NCBI GenBank assembly: GCA_964247055.1
Contig: OZ176050.1
Coordinates: 6,882,001 to 6,946,000, forward strand
DNA: 64,000 nt
DNA from: Paragordius varius
Lineage: Eukaryota > Nematomorpha
Direction: 5' to 3'
The notes below the pieces were generated by a model. That model saw only the letters and a list, made by a program, of their open reading frames with translations. It was not told the origin of the DNA and searched no databases. The translations under genes were made by a program, and so were the position numbers. Of the stretch, positions 52,827 to 64,000 are shown piece after piece (position 1 is the first letter of the stretch; the number at the start of each line of letters is the position of its first letter).

Positions 52827-54714
52827 CAGTCATGTAGACTTTATATTGTTAAAGATTTACTTTTTTTCGTTAATTGGGTATTAATATTTGGTAAAGAATA
52901 TAAAAACAAGAGCATGGTAATACCATATCATGTTCTTTAAAAAAGTAAAAAATGAAGGGGAAGGGCGTCGGAAATCTTTGGTAAAAAAATGAAAATACAC
53001 TAACTACTAAAACCTTCACTTAAATTTGATGGATATTTTGTAATGTTAAATTTTGATAATATTATTGCAATTTATGTTAACATTTGAAATATTGTTGTTA
53101 CGTATTTAGATGCGGAATTTTGTGGGTTTTTATCTTTAATAATTTAATAATTAGTAAAATGGGTATTTTTTATTTATTATTCATAATTAAATTCAATAAT
53201 TACTATTTTTCAACATGATAAATACCTGTATTAATCGATATTGGTATTATTTTATATAGTTGTTATTAGTAATTAAAATACAGGTTATATATTTGTTAAA
53301 ATAAGTAGATTTTGGATTGTTTTTGTTTTTATGTTATTCATTGTCAATTTTTATGTATTGACATTTTAATCACGTAAAAATTGCGGTTTTTAAATTTAGT
53401 CAAATTCAATTTTTTTTTGTTTTTTATTTAACATTGTTAATTGTAATTAATTACATATTGTTAATAATTACAGGTGAAAATTGTGGTTTTTAATAAATTT
53501 AGTTAAATTGAATTTTTTTGTTTTTTAGGATTTGCATTGTTAATTGTAATTAATTTATTTGGTCATTTTAATAAATACAGGTACAAATTGCGGTTTTTAA
53601 TAAATTTCAAATTTATTTTTTTCTATTTTGTATCATTGTTAATTGTAATTAATTACTCCATATTTTGGACATTTTAATAAATACAGGTGAAAATGGCAGT
53701 TTTTCAAATTTAACATTTTTTTTATCATTGTTATTTGTTATTAATTAATAAATATTTTGGAGATTTAAAAAACAGGTGAAAATTGCGGTTTTTAATAAAT
53801 TAGTAAATTTTTTAATGTTTTGTTCAACCTCGCTAATTTATTATGTACTATATATTTTTGGTACATTGATATATACAGGTAAAAATTACTATCATTTGAT
53901 TATTAGCAAGGTTGAACAAAACATTAAAAATTTATTAATTTTATTAAAAAGCGCAATTTTCACATGTTTTTTAAATGTCGAAAATATTTCATAATTAATG
54001 ACAAATAACAATGATACAAAAAAATTTCAATTTAACTAAATTTATTAAAAACCACAATTTTCACCTGTAATTATTAACAATATGTAATTAATTACAATTA
54101 ACAATGTAAAATAAAAAACAAAAAAAATTAAATTTGACTAAATTTAAAAACCGCAATTTTTACCTGATTAAAATGTCAATACATAAAAATTGACAATGAA
54201 TAACATAAAAACAAAAACAATCCAAAATATACTTAAATTTTAACAAATATATAACCTGTATTTTAATTACTAATAACAACTATATAATATAATACCAATA
54301 TCGATTAAAACAGGTATTTATCATATTGAAAAATAGTAATTATTGAATTTAATTATGAATCATAAATAATCAAATACCCATTTTACTATTTATTAAATTA
54401 TTAAAGATAAAAACCCACAAAATTCCACATCTAAATACGTAACAATAATATTTCAAATGTTAACATAAATTGCAATAATATTCTCAAAATTTAACATTAC
54501 AAAATATCCATCAAATTTAAGTGAAGGGTTAGTAGTTAGTGTATTTTCATTTTTTTACCAAAGATTTCCGACGCCCTTCCCCTTCATTTTTTACTTTTTT
54601 AAGAATATGATATGGTAATACCATATCGCTCTTGTTTTTATATTCTTTACCAAATATTAATACCCAATTAAGGAAAAAAAGTAAATCTTTAACAATATAA
54701 AGTCTACATGACTG
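52827..54714. mobile_element. 1.9-kb palindromic Tc1/mariner-type element
   Basis: Starts CAGTCATGTAGACTTTATAT, ends with its complement, and has TA at both borders (52825-52826 and 54715-54716). The arms are inverted copies over most of ~900 bp each, diverging near the centre at about 53850. No protein is encoded. The termini and TA duplication fit Tc1/mariner; the great length and foldback form are unusual for a MITE. Confidence 0.75.
53355..53900. repeat. Tandem ~105-bp repeats in the left arm of the palindrome
   Basis: The phrase CAGGTGAAAATTGCGGTTTTT (variable) recurs near 53370, 53472, 53579, 53685, 53775 and 53877. CATTGTTAATTGTAATTAAT lies between successive copies. The right arm has fewer units. 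Confidence 0.7.
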
Positions 54715-54989
54715 TAATGTTATATAAGTGCAAAATTTTGCCATGGTTTCGATTCCTTCCATACTTTTTAAAATATTTGATTTTAAACAGGCCTGGGGTA
54801 TCCAACTACCCCAATTTGAATCGAAGGACAAAAATGAGTGTGTTGTATCCAAGTGTTAATAACATTAGAATTATCATACATTCACAGATTTGAATATATA
54901 TATAGTTTTAAAATTCAAATTTTATTTATTTATTTTTTCGATTTCTCTTATTCCAATGACTAAGGTTTCCTATTATTCAATTAAAACAG

Positions 54990-57900
54990 TTAGGTTTATT
55001 ACAACGCTTGAATTCTGGAGATATTATTATTGGTGATGGAGGGTTTGTTTTTGCTCTTGAAAAGCGTGGATACGTCAAAGCAGGACCTTGGACCCCAGAA
55101 GTTACTGTGGAACACCCAGAAGCTGTTCGAGAATTACACCGAGAATTTTTGCGAGCTGGTTCTGATGTTATGCAAGCATTGACATTTTATGCCAGTGATG
55201 ACAAATTGGAGAATCGTGGAAACAAAGCTAAAGAATTATATTCGGTATCTTTATTATTTTTAAATTTTTATATTTTTTTAATTATTACTTACATGGTTAA
55301 CATTTTTAAATCTTTCGATCAAATCTATTTTTTGTTAAATTTATTTATTAACATATTTTGGTACGCTAATTTGAATAAGAGTGAAAACCGCAAGGCTATA
55401 TATCTTGTGCTTGTTTGAAAATAATTAATGGCTGGTGTAAAAATTGTATTTGTAAATAGAGTACTTTGAATAAAACAATCTACACAGAAGTTTGTGTAAG
55501 TGTTTATCATTTAACTTAAAATGCGGTTTGAGGCTAAAATAGAGAATTTTTCTAATATTTTTCCAACCAAACTAAAAAACTAAAAATTGAAATAAACCAA
55601 AGACTTATTGCACAAATTTTATGTATATTTGTTAATTATTTGCGCTTTTCCGTATCTAGCCATTAATGGCATGTACATTGACCGTAACAAAAATAAAAAA
55701 AACTGTTATAAAACTATTATCTTTCTTAATGGTTCTATGATCAGGGAAATATGTTTGTTAGGGTGAGGCTATTAACAATAAGGCCTGTGAATTGGCACAA
55801 AGTGTAGCCTCAGAAGGTCATGGAACGCTTTTTGCTGGAGGGATTTGTCAAACCCCTTCATATCTGGACGGTAAGGGAAAGGAAGCTGTTAAAGCCGAAT
55901 TCCGAAAGCAAGTCCAAGTCTTTGTTAAACACAACGTTGACTTTTTGATTTGTGAGGTATAATATCATTGAAATACTACAGTTTTTTTATTTAATATTGC
56001 CAGATCAATTTTGTTTGCTAAAAATCCAAGAAAAAGAATAATATTGTTCTCTTTAAGGTCAATGCTTTAATATATTTTAAGTGTCTAATATTTCTTCCTT
56101 TTATAGAAAAATATAATATAGTTAAAGGCTTAAACTTTCAAAAAGCTTTTCTATAGATCTAATGATTTGGGTATAAGAAATGTGTTTACATATAATTAAC
56201 TAAGGCCAACAACCAGATTTTTCAGGTTTAATGTGTGAAATGTGACATAGCTTATCCTTCATACATATAAATGCACATTTTGTGTAAACTAAAATAAAAA
56301 CAATACGACGTGATAACAATCTGATTTAATATTACATAAGGCATACGCATGAACTTTAAAATGAAATGGAAAATAGAATAAACACTGCGTATGGAATAAA
56401 ATTACCACATTTTATATTGTTAGTTCTGGAAAAAGGGAAAAGAGGGATTGATTTTAATATCATTTACTTATAGTTTATTAGCCTCTGTTTATGCAAGAGA
56501 AAATCTTTTATTACCATTTGCAACTTTGTTTAAGGTGCTTCAAAGAATTATTAGTTAATTAAATTTTATTTTTTAGAGTTTATACTATATACACTTTTTT
56601 GATAAAATCTTTCCTAATAATATGAATATGATTACCATGTAATGTACCTTTAATGAGTATTACACTGCTTAGTTGCAATGTATGTTTGCTTGTATCTGGA
56701 ATTATTTATTTTTTTTCAATTAATTTTTAAATGTAAAATATCGTTCAGTATTTCGAACACATCGAAGAAATTGAATGGGCTATTGAAGTTTGCCGTGAAA
56801 CGAACCTAACTATTGTGGCCACCATGTGTATTGGTCCACATGGAGATATGAGTGGAAAAACGACTGAAGAGTGTGGCGTGCGATTAGCTAAAGCTGGTAA
56901 AATTTGGTTATAACATTTTACGGGCAAATGATGGGAATAAATAATTTAGACGTAAAAATTTTGGTAACAAAAGCTTTTTTTTTATTTTCAACTATGATGC
57001 TGTATTTATTTATGTCCATATAGATTTTAACATAATTTGGCCGAAATTTTAGTACTACTTAAAATTTACAACAACTGAGCTATATAAATAGTTAATATTA
57101 ATTTTTCTTGTATTATCTAAAAGTCATATGCCAAAAGTTGACCCTAAAGTTAGCTAAATACATAAAAGATTTTTTTACTGTGCAGTAAAAAATTTTAGAA
57201 ATAGAAGCCAAGGTGGACTGTACATTGATAAATTGAAGTTTGCTCGTTAAGGCCAGTCAAAAATATGTGTACGGAATATATACTAATTTGTCCATCAATC
57301 ATTTAATATTATATGCGCTTTATATGATAAAAAAATTATACAGCCATAATATACCATTGATCAACTAATAATTCTTTTACTTAAATTAGATTCCTATATG
57401 GGATACATAATATATATCAACCTGTTTTGGTCTGACTTGTATTTATATCTATATAATAATATTTTTCGCATTCGATACTATTGCGCTGATTAAAATAGTT
57501 ATTTTTGAAATGCGTCCTTACAATAATGAATAAACCTAATTTGAATAATGTTTTATATCTAAATTTTTAGACCATTAAATACATGAGACGTAGTTTATGG
57601 TTTGACCTCTCCTATCATTCATTACAGCTTTATTATCTTTTATTTTAATTTGACATCTCATGTCAATATTGTTGAAAAGGGAAATAATAATACAACTTTT
57701 TTTGTTATAAATTTGTGTGATAACCAAATTTTAGTTATGAGTTATATTATTCATCTATCAATCAACTTTGTATAACTTGCAAATTTTAATCCATACACAT
57801 ATGTTATAAGAAATTTGTTAATAAATGTAACCGGTAAAATTAATAATAATTATGTATAGCCGATATCAGTTTTACAAAATATTTGACTCTTTGAATTTGT

Positions 57901-58341
57901 TTTATATGGCCAAGCGTTTAAAGCCATAATTTTTGCTAAGCTTTATTACCTTTTGGGTTAGTTTTCTGCCACACACTAATTTTAAATTTAACGATCCTAA
58001 AAATATCCATGCTATTGGGGCAAAGTTAAAAATATATGCATTTTATGACTTTTCAAGTGTTTTCTATATAAAATTTCTGAAAAATACAAAAGTGAAAAAT
58101 TCTCATCTCAAACATTTTGCCGCCAAATATTTTATTTTAATTTTTGTAAAATTGCTAAACGAACTGATGAATTAAATCTGTTGTGGTTAATTAATTAAAT
58201 GGTGATTTTCAGCTGTTTAGCACATAACGCCTTTTTTCATTGATGACGCATGGTCTCCAAAATTTTGTCCTACTTTTAAAAGTTTATATCTTACTTTATT
58301 TTCGCATATTTGCCTGTGGTATACAAATTTGATACTAAATT

Positions 58342-58397
<56 letters not shown>

Positions 58398-61300
58398 ATT
58401 TACAGTTTAAATTTACCCTTGAACAATTCAAATTCACCCTAAAATTAATGTGTTTTATAAAATTAAAAATTACCTATATTTTTTATATTTAAAAATGAAA
58501 TTATATTTAAAATTAAAATAATAAAGAAAAAATAATAAACTATGCCAGAATATATTTCATATTAATGATAAGTTATATTAGCCCGAAAAATAACTTTATT
58601 TAGGTTGAATTCGAATTGTTCAAGGGTGAATTTAAATTAAAAATGGTATATATTTTGTTATTTCTGCTATTTTTTTGCTTTTAACCAATTAGTCGTTGAC
58701 ATTTTACTTTTATAACGCTCGACGAGGTCAAATTTTTTTACAAATTTTGAACATATACACGTCAAATTGACAATTGACATTTTCTCTGTATATTAATAGG
58801 TGCCCATGTGATTGGTGTTAATTGTCATTTTGACCCATTCACATGCGTTAAAACGGTTTCGATTATGAAGAAAGCGTGTGATGATGCCAACATTAAAGTC
58901 CATTACATTTGTCAGCCGCTCGCTTACCATACACCCGACTGTGGTCGTCAGGGCTTTATTGCACTACCTGAATTCCCTTTTGGTATGTATTGTGTTGTGT
59001 TTAATTTTATATTAATTTGGGCTTGGAAAAGAAAGTCGAAATTCGCAACCGATTATAAAATGATTCTTAGAATTTATGTATGATTTGTTTTCTATTTTTT
59101 TATGCGAATATTGAACCGTTTTTAATATATTGGAACCATCGCATACATTAAAACAGGATTAGGCTCAAAATATTATACCTTTACATTAAAGAGCTGTTGT
59201 CAATTAATTCTGTTAATATAAATTAATTTAATATATTACGATTAAAGCCTACGAGCATTTTATAAAATAATATACCTTACATTAAATTTTTTTGTCATGT
59301 GTATTGCCATTAAAATAAATTGATCCAATAAATTTAGCATTGGAACCGCGAGTCGTATCTCGTTTCGATGTGCAAGCATATGCCCGAAAAGCGTATGAAG
59401 CCGGAATTCGTTACATTGGGGGCTGTTGTGGATTCGAAGCTTACCATATTAGAGCCATTACTGAAGAATTATTGGAGGAAAAAAAGAAGTTTGAAAAACG
59501 ATTTTTGTTTTCAATAAAGTTTATTGGAATTGAAATGTTTATAATTTTGTAAAAGGGCGTCTGCTAAATCGGGAATACCATTCCAGGTACCAGAGGCATT
59601 GCTCAAACACGATTTATGGGGGAACGGATTGAAAATTCATACGAAACCGTTTGTACGAGCTCGGTAATATGATTTCTATTTTTATTTTCATATCATTAGC
59701 CAGTTGATGTTATTTTCAAATATTGTTTATACCGCTAACTCGGCATGTATTATTTTATTTACATTTAAGCGACGAAATTAATTGTTTTTACCTAATTTTG
59801 AAGTGTATTTTTCATTTTGGGATGGTATGATAAAATTATTATTAACTGTATAATTTTAATAATTTGATCATAACTTACTGAACAGACATATTACGATATG
59901 TAAAGACACCTTTTTTGTTAGAAACAATGATAATATTGAATATAAATTTTATGAAAAGAGCACCCATTCAATTCTTTACTTACATAAAGATTCTTTCCAT
60001 ATTCCATTGCAAAAAGCTAATGTAATTACCAACCTATAAAAATGTAAGGATAAACACATTACAAATTTAAACAAGAAGTTAATGATTTTAGTGATACAAT
60101 AATTTTATTTAACGGGTTTAATATAAAGAATATAAAAATTAGAAAAGAACATTAAATATGCAACAAAACAGTTAAAAGGGTATTTTAAAATTTATTTCTT
60201 CACTCTATATTCCATATTTAACCAGTAAAATATCTAAAATTTTAAGTAAATAATATATTAAAACGGGTGTCGACCCGGTAAAATGATAAAGATTTTTTTT
60301 TAATAAAAATAAATAAAAAACAAAATTGATCGGTAGTGGAAAGTGCTATATTGGTCAAAGGCAGAAAGATTACACAAATAAAGGAACACCAAAGCATTCT
60401 AACATAAAAAATAGTTCTATCACACTTATACATACTTTTTTAATTGCTTAATATTTTGATTTTTTATTGATAACGGAAGTCCATTTTGAATTCCGAAACT
60501 AGCATATTTTTTTATACATACACTAGCGTAAATCTCGTGCTGCTACGCAGCCCGAGGAAGTCCTTCGGACTTCTGGGGGGGGGGTATTTGAAAAAAGGGA
60601 CAATAAATTGATCCACATATGTGGATTATTTCGAAACATTATTTAAATATGATTTTATAAGAATTTTAAAACGGTGCATTCATACTAATATATTGTTTAC
60701 CTGGGAGAAAAATACAATTAAAAAATTAATTTTGTGGACTTTGTTTTTTTTTGAAAAAAATGGCATTGTACGGGGGTAGAGGGTAAAAAGAGGGCCTAAA
60801 TCAAAAAAGTGAGTCGACTATGTTCGGCGCGATCAAAAATAAGTAAACAAAAATCATATTTGAAATTGAATGGTCCAACACGTTCTCCGGAAAATTGACT
60901 TAACCCGTTTTTCACACGGGGTAGGCCCGAACTGGAGACCTAATTCCAAAAAAGGGCGAAGCTATTGTCGGGACATTTATTAATGATTAAATTTTTTCGA
61001 TATTTGGATTTGATTGGGTTCACCGGTTTTCCGGAAACAGATCACAAAGTTTCATGAGGAATCAGTTTTTAGCGGGTAGCTCCTTACCCAGCAGCTATCA
61101 TCAAAGAAACGCTTGACTAAAATTTTTGCCTTTTAACAGGGAATACGTAGAATCCATATTAAATTTTTACGGTCTCATACCTAGGGCGAAAAATAGATTT
61201 AAAAAATTATTTTTGTGGACTTTGTTTGAAAAAAATGGCATTTTACGGGGGGAGCGGGTAATAAGAGGGCCTAAATCAAAAAAGCGAGACGACTATGTTC

Positions 61301-63368
61301 GGCGCAATCGAAAATAAGTAAACAAAAATTTTATTTGAAATTGAATGGTCCAACACGTTCTTCAGAAAATTGTCTCAAAGACACGATTTTTGTGGACTTC
61401 TGTTTTCTAAAAAAAACGCGTTTTTCACACGGGGTGGGCCCGAACTGGGGGCCTATTTCAAAAACGGGTGAAGCTATTGTCGGGGCATTCATTAATGATT
61501 TTATTTTTTCGAAGTTTAGATTTGAATGGGTCTACCGGTTTTCCGGTACCAGATCACAAAGCCAGCATTTTCCATTTTTATAAATATAGGATTTTATATT
61601 TACCATACTAATATAAAATGCACTTTGAATAAAACATAAAAACCAACACATAAGCCAGTCTATATAATAAGAAAATTGATAGCGAAGCCATTGATTTTTA
61701 GATATAATTGTATGTATGTTAAAATATATAGGCATTATATAACCGAATATATTCAAAAAAACAAAATATATTTTGTTGGTTCCCCAATTTTTAATTTAAT
61801 GTGATTAGCGAAAAAATATTGGTGAAAAATGTAATAGAGAAAACACAAATTCGTAAAATTCCTAAAAATTTTAAGTTATTATTCAGGGTAAAAAAATTTG
61901 TTTTGGGCATTTAAATAATTAAATCTCTTGGTATCTATATAAGCGTAATATATACTTAAAATGGCTAAATACCAAATAGTATGTATTGATTTAGATTATG
62001 TTTCCATTTAAATAATAATTGTCTTTCAACATTTTTATGTAAATTATAAAAACTTGTTTTATCATGTATCATTGCTGGAATCTTATCTTTTTCTAATTAT
62101 ATAGTATATTTAATAATTTTATTACAATTATTAATAAAGTTGAAATAGTTTTTTAAAAATAATTTAGAGTCCCAGATATATTCTTCATATCTACAATAAA
62201 ACACGGGTGTAATATGATAATTTAACAATATATACATTCATTTCTATATATAAGTGGCTAAAATAGGTGATATCGGTAGACCCATAAGAAGCTCGTCAAC
62301 TTGTTTATAAAATTTATCATTAAATTTAAAATAATTATTATTAAAACAAAAGTTAAGTATTTCCAATAATTTAGGATATTTATATATTGTATCATAGTTA
62401 ATTTTTGTAACAAAAATAGTACTAAAACTTTAATCGAGAGTATGGGTACATTTAAACCCCAATTGTAAAAGCGTGTTTTAAATAGTTTTTACATGTGAAG
62501 TGCATTCACACACATACAAATAATTTATTGATAACGGAACTCCATTTGAGTTCCAAGGCTAACAAATATCCATCGTGTTTTATTATATTTTGATTTCTAA
62601 ATTATCTTTTATATAAATACAGATAGCAAATAAATATAGCCATTTTATTTCAATAAAATGGTTATAATTTAAAAAATTAAGTTGGTGGGTTAGCCCCTAA
62701 ACTTTATTAAAATTAGTGTAATATTAATGCATTAATCAAATTTACTGCTCTGTGTTACAATAATTTACTAAAAACACCGTTTAAACCTTGTTTTCTATAT
62801 TATATATTTTACCAATTGTTTATAACCAGGGCCAATCGGACTTATTGGGAACATTTGAGACCGGCTTCAGGACGTCCGTTTTCTGCCGCTTTATCGAAGC
62901 ACCAAGATATGGCCATTCATCCCGGGGTAATTTTCTTATGTGTATGAAAAATGGTTTTCAAACCCCTTTTTACTTGATAATAACCAATTCTTTTTCTTTC
63001 TGACTGCAATCATGACGTATTAATGTTAAAAAATTGCTTCTAAAAGTTTCTAATTACGCAAATTATTATTTTCCTCATTTACCAGCTACAATGTGAAATA
63101 ATAATAAATTTAATTTATCCCACCAACCAATGCTTTTCTTTACAACTATATTTAAAAAAATTTGTCTAAAATGTATGTTTAGGATACTTTGTTGAAACAA
63201 ACGAAGAAAGAAACGAGCGAAGCGGAACAAGCGGCAGTTATAGCTGCTCTTAAAGAAATAGAGCATGATAACTGTCCTCATCATCATAGAAATGGGGGTG
63301 GTGATCATAATGGACATTCTTGCAGTCACCAAAAAAATGATGACCCCCTCATTGATGTCAACTATTGA
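54990..63368 (+). CDS. BHMT: Betaine-homocysteine S-methyltransferase (8 readable exons, first coding exon not placed)
   Basis: Exons 54990-55244, 55762-55956, 56749-56896, 58800-58982, 59338-59488, 59556-59663, 62830-62926, 63183-63368. Phases agree throughout; 440 residues are readable. The enzyme transfers a methyl group from betaine to homocysteine, giving methionine and dimethylglycine, in the cytosol. Hallmarks: [64 protein letters not shown] and HTKPFVRAR. The zinc ligands are all present: C208 in GVNCHFD and C290/C291 in [14 protein letters not shown]. The frame starts in phase 0 with [11 protein letters not shown], so the initiator Met and a few residues lie on an upstream exon I could not choose. 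The last exon ends in a His/Cys-rich tail ([19 protein letters not shown]) not seen in human BHMT. The short intron 59489-59555 is inferred from frame. AATAAA at 63682 and 63719. Confidence 0.92.
58344..58395. repeat. (TA)n microsatellite
   Basis: About 26 TA units abutting a MITE, in a BHMT intron. The longest such tract in the window. Confidence 0.95.
58392..58650. mobile_element. Small MITE with ~50-bp inverted ends
   Basis: The left end TATACCATTTACAGTTTAAA, followed by TTACCCTTGAACAATTC, is the inverse of the right end GAATTGTTCAAGGGTGAATT plus AAAATGGTATA. TA lies at both borders. About 260 bp, non-coding. Its insertion at the edge of a (TA)n tract fits a TA target. Confidence 0.7.
60523..61591 (-). 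mobile_element. Helitron copy 7 in a BHMT intron, intact 3' end, composite
   Basis: On the minus strand the 3' end is CTAG at 60523 followed by T, preceded by the same two hairpins as copy 4, nearly base for base. The 5' end near 61591 is slightly decayed (TATTTATAAAAATGG retained). Inside, the 5'-proximal block occurs twice (about 60900-61050 and 61330-61590). The copy is therefore a tandem composite, like copies 1 and 2. Non-coding. Confidence 0.75.
61592..62829. other. Rest of the BHMT intron, no gene seen
   Basis: AT-rich, no supportable exon on either strand. Confidence 0.4.
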
Positions 63369-64000
63369 AAGGTATTGTCTTAACTTACAATGATATAATT
63401 TGCAATAATTTTGTTCATACAATATTTATTAGAATATTACTAAATTTAGTTGTAAATGTTTAACATTCATTGAAAATGGTGATTGTAATATATGCTAATT
63501 TATTTAACAGATATATATATTACTTTCTATCAAGTATTCATACACTTAAATAATTATATTTAGCTATAGTGATATTAATATATGGTTTTATATGATTATG
63601 CACAAATGTCATATTTTATTTTGTATTTGGCACATGCGACTAAACAACCACTTATAGTGGATTGCAATATAGTTTGTTTACAATAAAATGCATTTTGTAA
63701 ATCTTTTTCCAAAATTTCAATAAATGCATGGGTTCTATTATGACTACATACTTATAAAAGTTACTATTAATATCAGATTTTGCAAATCTAAATTTTGAGA
63801 ATAAATACGGTATTCATATTGTGGATACTTACGTGATTGGCTTCATTTTTATATACAATAATTAACCATTAAAAAATATCAGCAAGCCTTGCCTTATGTT
63901 TGGCTAAAGCTTTCGTAACATCAAGAAATTAATCATGAGATGGTTATTTATTTAATAATTCAAAGTGGATATTTGTTAAATTATTAAATATGGACATTCC
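63369..64000. other. 3' region of BHMT
   Basis: Two AATAAA signals (63682-63687 and 63719-63724) about 315-350 bases after the stop are plausible polyadenylation sites. Nothing else is seen before the window ends. Confidence 0.45.

Larger units (their letters stand above)
52385..54865 (+). repeat. Interspersed repeat, family A, copy split by a 1.9-kb insertion
   Basis: The left part (52385-52826) starts CGATTCAAATTGGGGTATCT and matches the first 400 bases of 49375-49920. The right part (54715-54865) resumes with TTTTGCCATGGTTTCGATTCCTTCC and ends CAATTTGAATCGAAGGAC. The intervening palindrome has TA on both sides. Confidence 0.7.
56897..58799. other. Large BHMT intron with repeats
   Basis: 1.9-kb intron. 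It contains a family-B repeat at about 57940-58155 (CATCTCAAACATTTTGCCGCCA), a long (TA)n, and a small MITE. No nested gene was seen. Confidence 0.6.

Noticed and set aside
58217-58492. Open frames of Tyr-Ile repeats on both strands
   Set aside because: They are translations of the (TA)n microsatellite.

Overview
This is an intron-rich, very AT-rich animal window. The genes have many short introns with GT...AG borders, and long intergenic stretches are full of DNA transposons. Gene content points to an invertebrate. It holds an FGFRL1-type receptor, a betaine-homocysteine methyltransferase, a WWE-SAM-DDHD phospholipase and a leucine-rich-repeat membrane protein. An arthropod, perhaps a mite or other chelicerate, is my best guess, but that is inference. 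Nothing in the window identifies the species.

Layout. 1-7.87 kb is repeat-dominated: the right end of a CACTA-terminated element cut by the window edge, several Helitron copies and hAT-type MITEs. 7871-10758 (+) is a complete 3-exon LRR transmembrane protein. 10.8-14.1 kb is intergenic sequence or the 5' part of the next gene, with a dead mariner transposase. 14074-29569 (+) is a 21-exon intracellular phospholipase A1 (DDHD2/SEC23IP class). Its third readable intron carries a 4.4-kb palindromic transposon. 29925-36152 (-) is a complete 11-exon FGFRL1 homologue, tail-to-tail with the phospholipase. 36.2-55 kb holds no gene I can support; it is a mosaic of MITEs, Helitron copies and a 1.9-kb palindrome nested in another repeat. 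54990-63368 (+) is an 8-exon betaine-homocysteine methyltransferase whose first coding exon I could not place.

The genes do not form a pathway or operon. They are ordinary neighbours: a surface LRR protein, a membrane-trafficking lipase, a kinase-less FGF receptor relative and a one-carbon/methionine enzyme. For the LRR and FGFRL1 genes every splice junction was checked by hand for frame continuity from start to stop. For the lipase and BHMT the frame is continuous from the first readable exon to the stop.

The most notable non-gene content is a non-autonomous Helitron family (5' TC, two 3' hairpins, CTAG end, A/T insertion). It carries an internal degenerate tandem array of about 160-bp units. 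Two large palindromic elements are also present. I found no evidence of a wholly new biological system. The strongest unusual observations are the roughly 610-residue cytoplasmic tail of the FGFRL1 homologue, the His/Cys-rich tail of the methyltransferase, and the palindromic elements.
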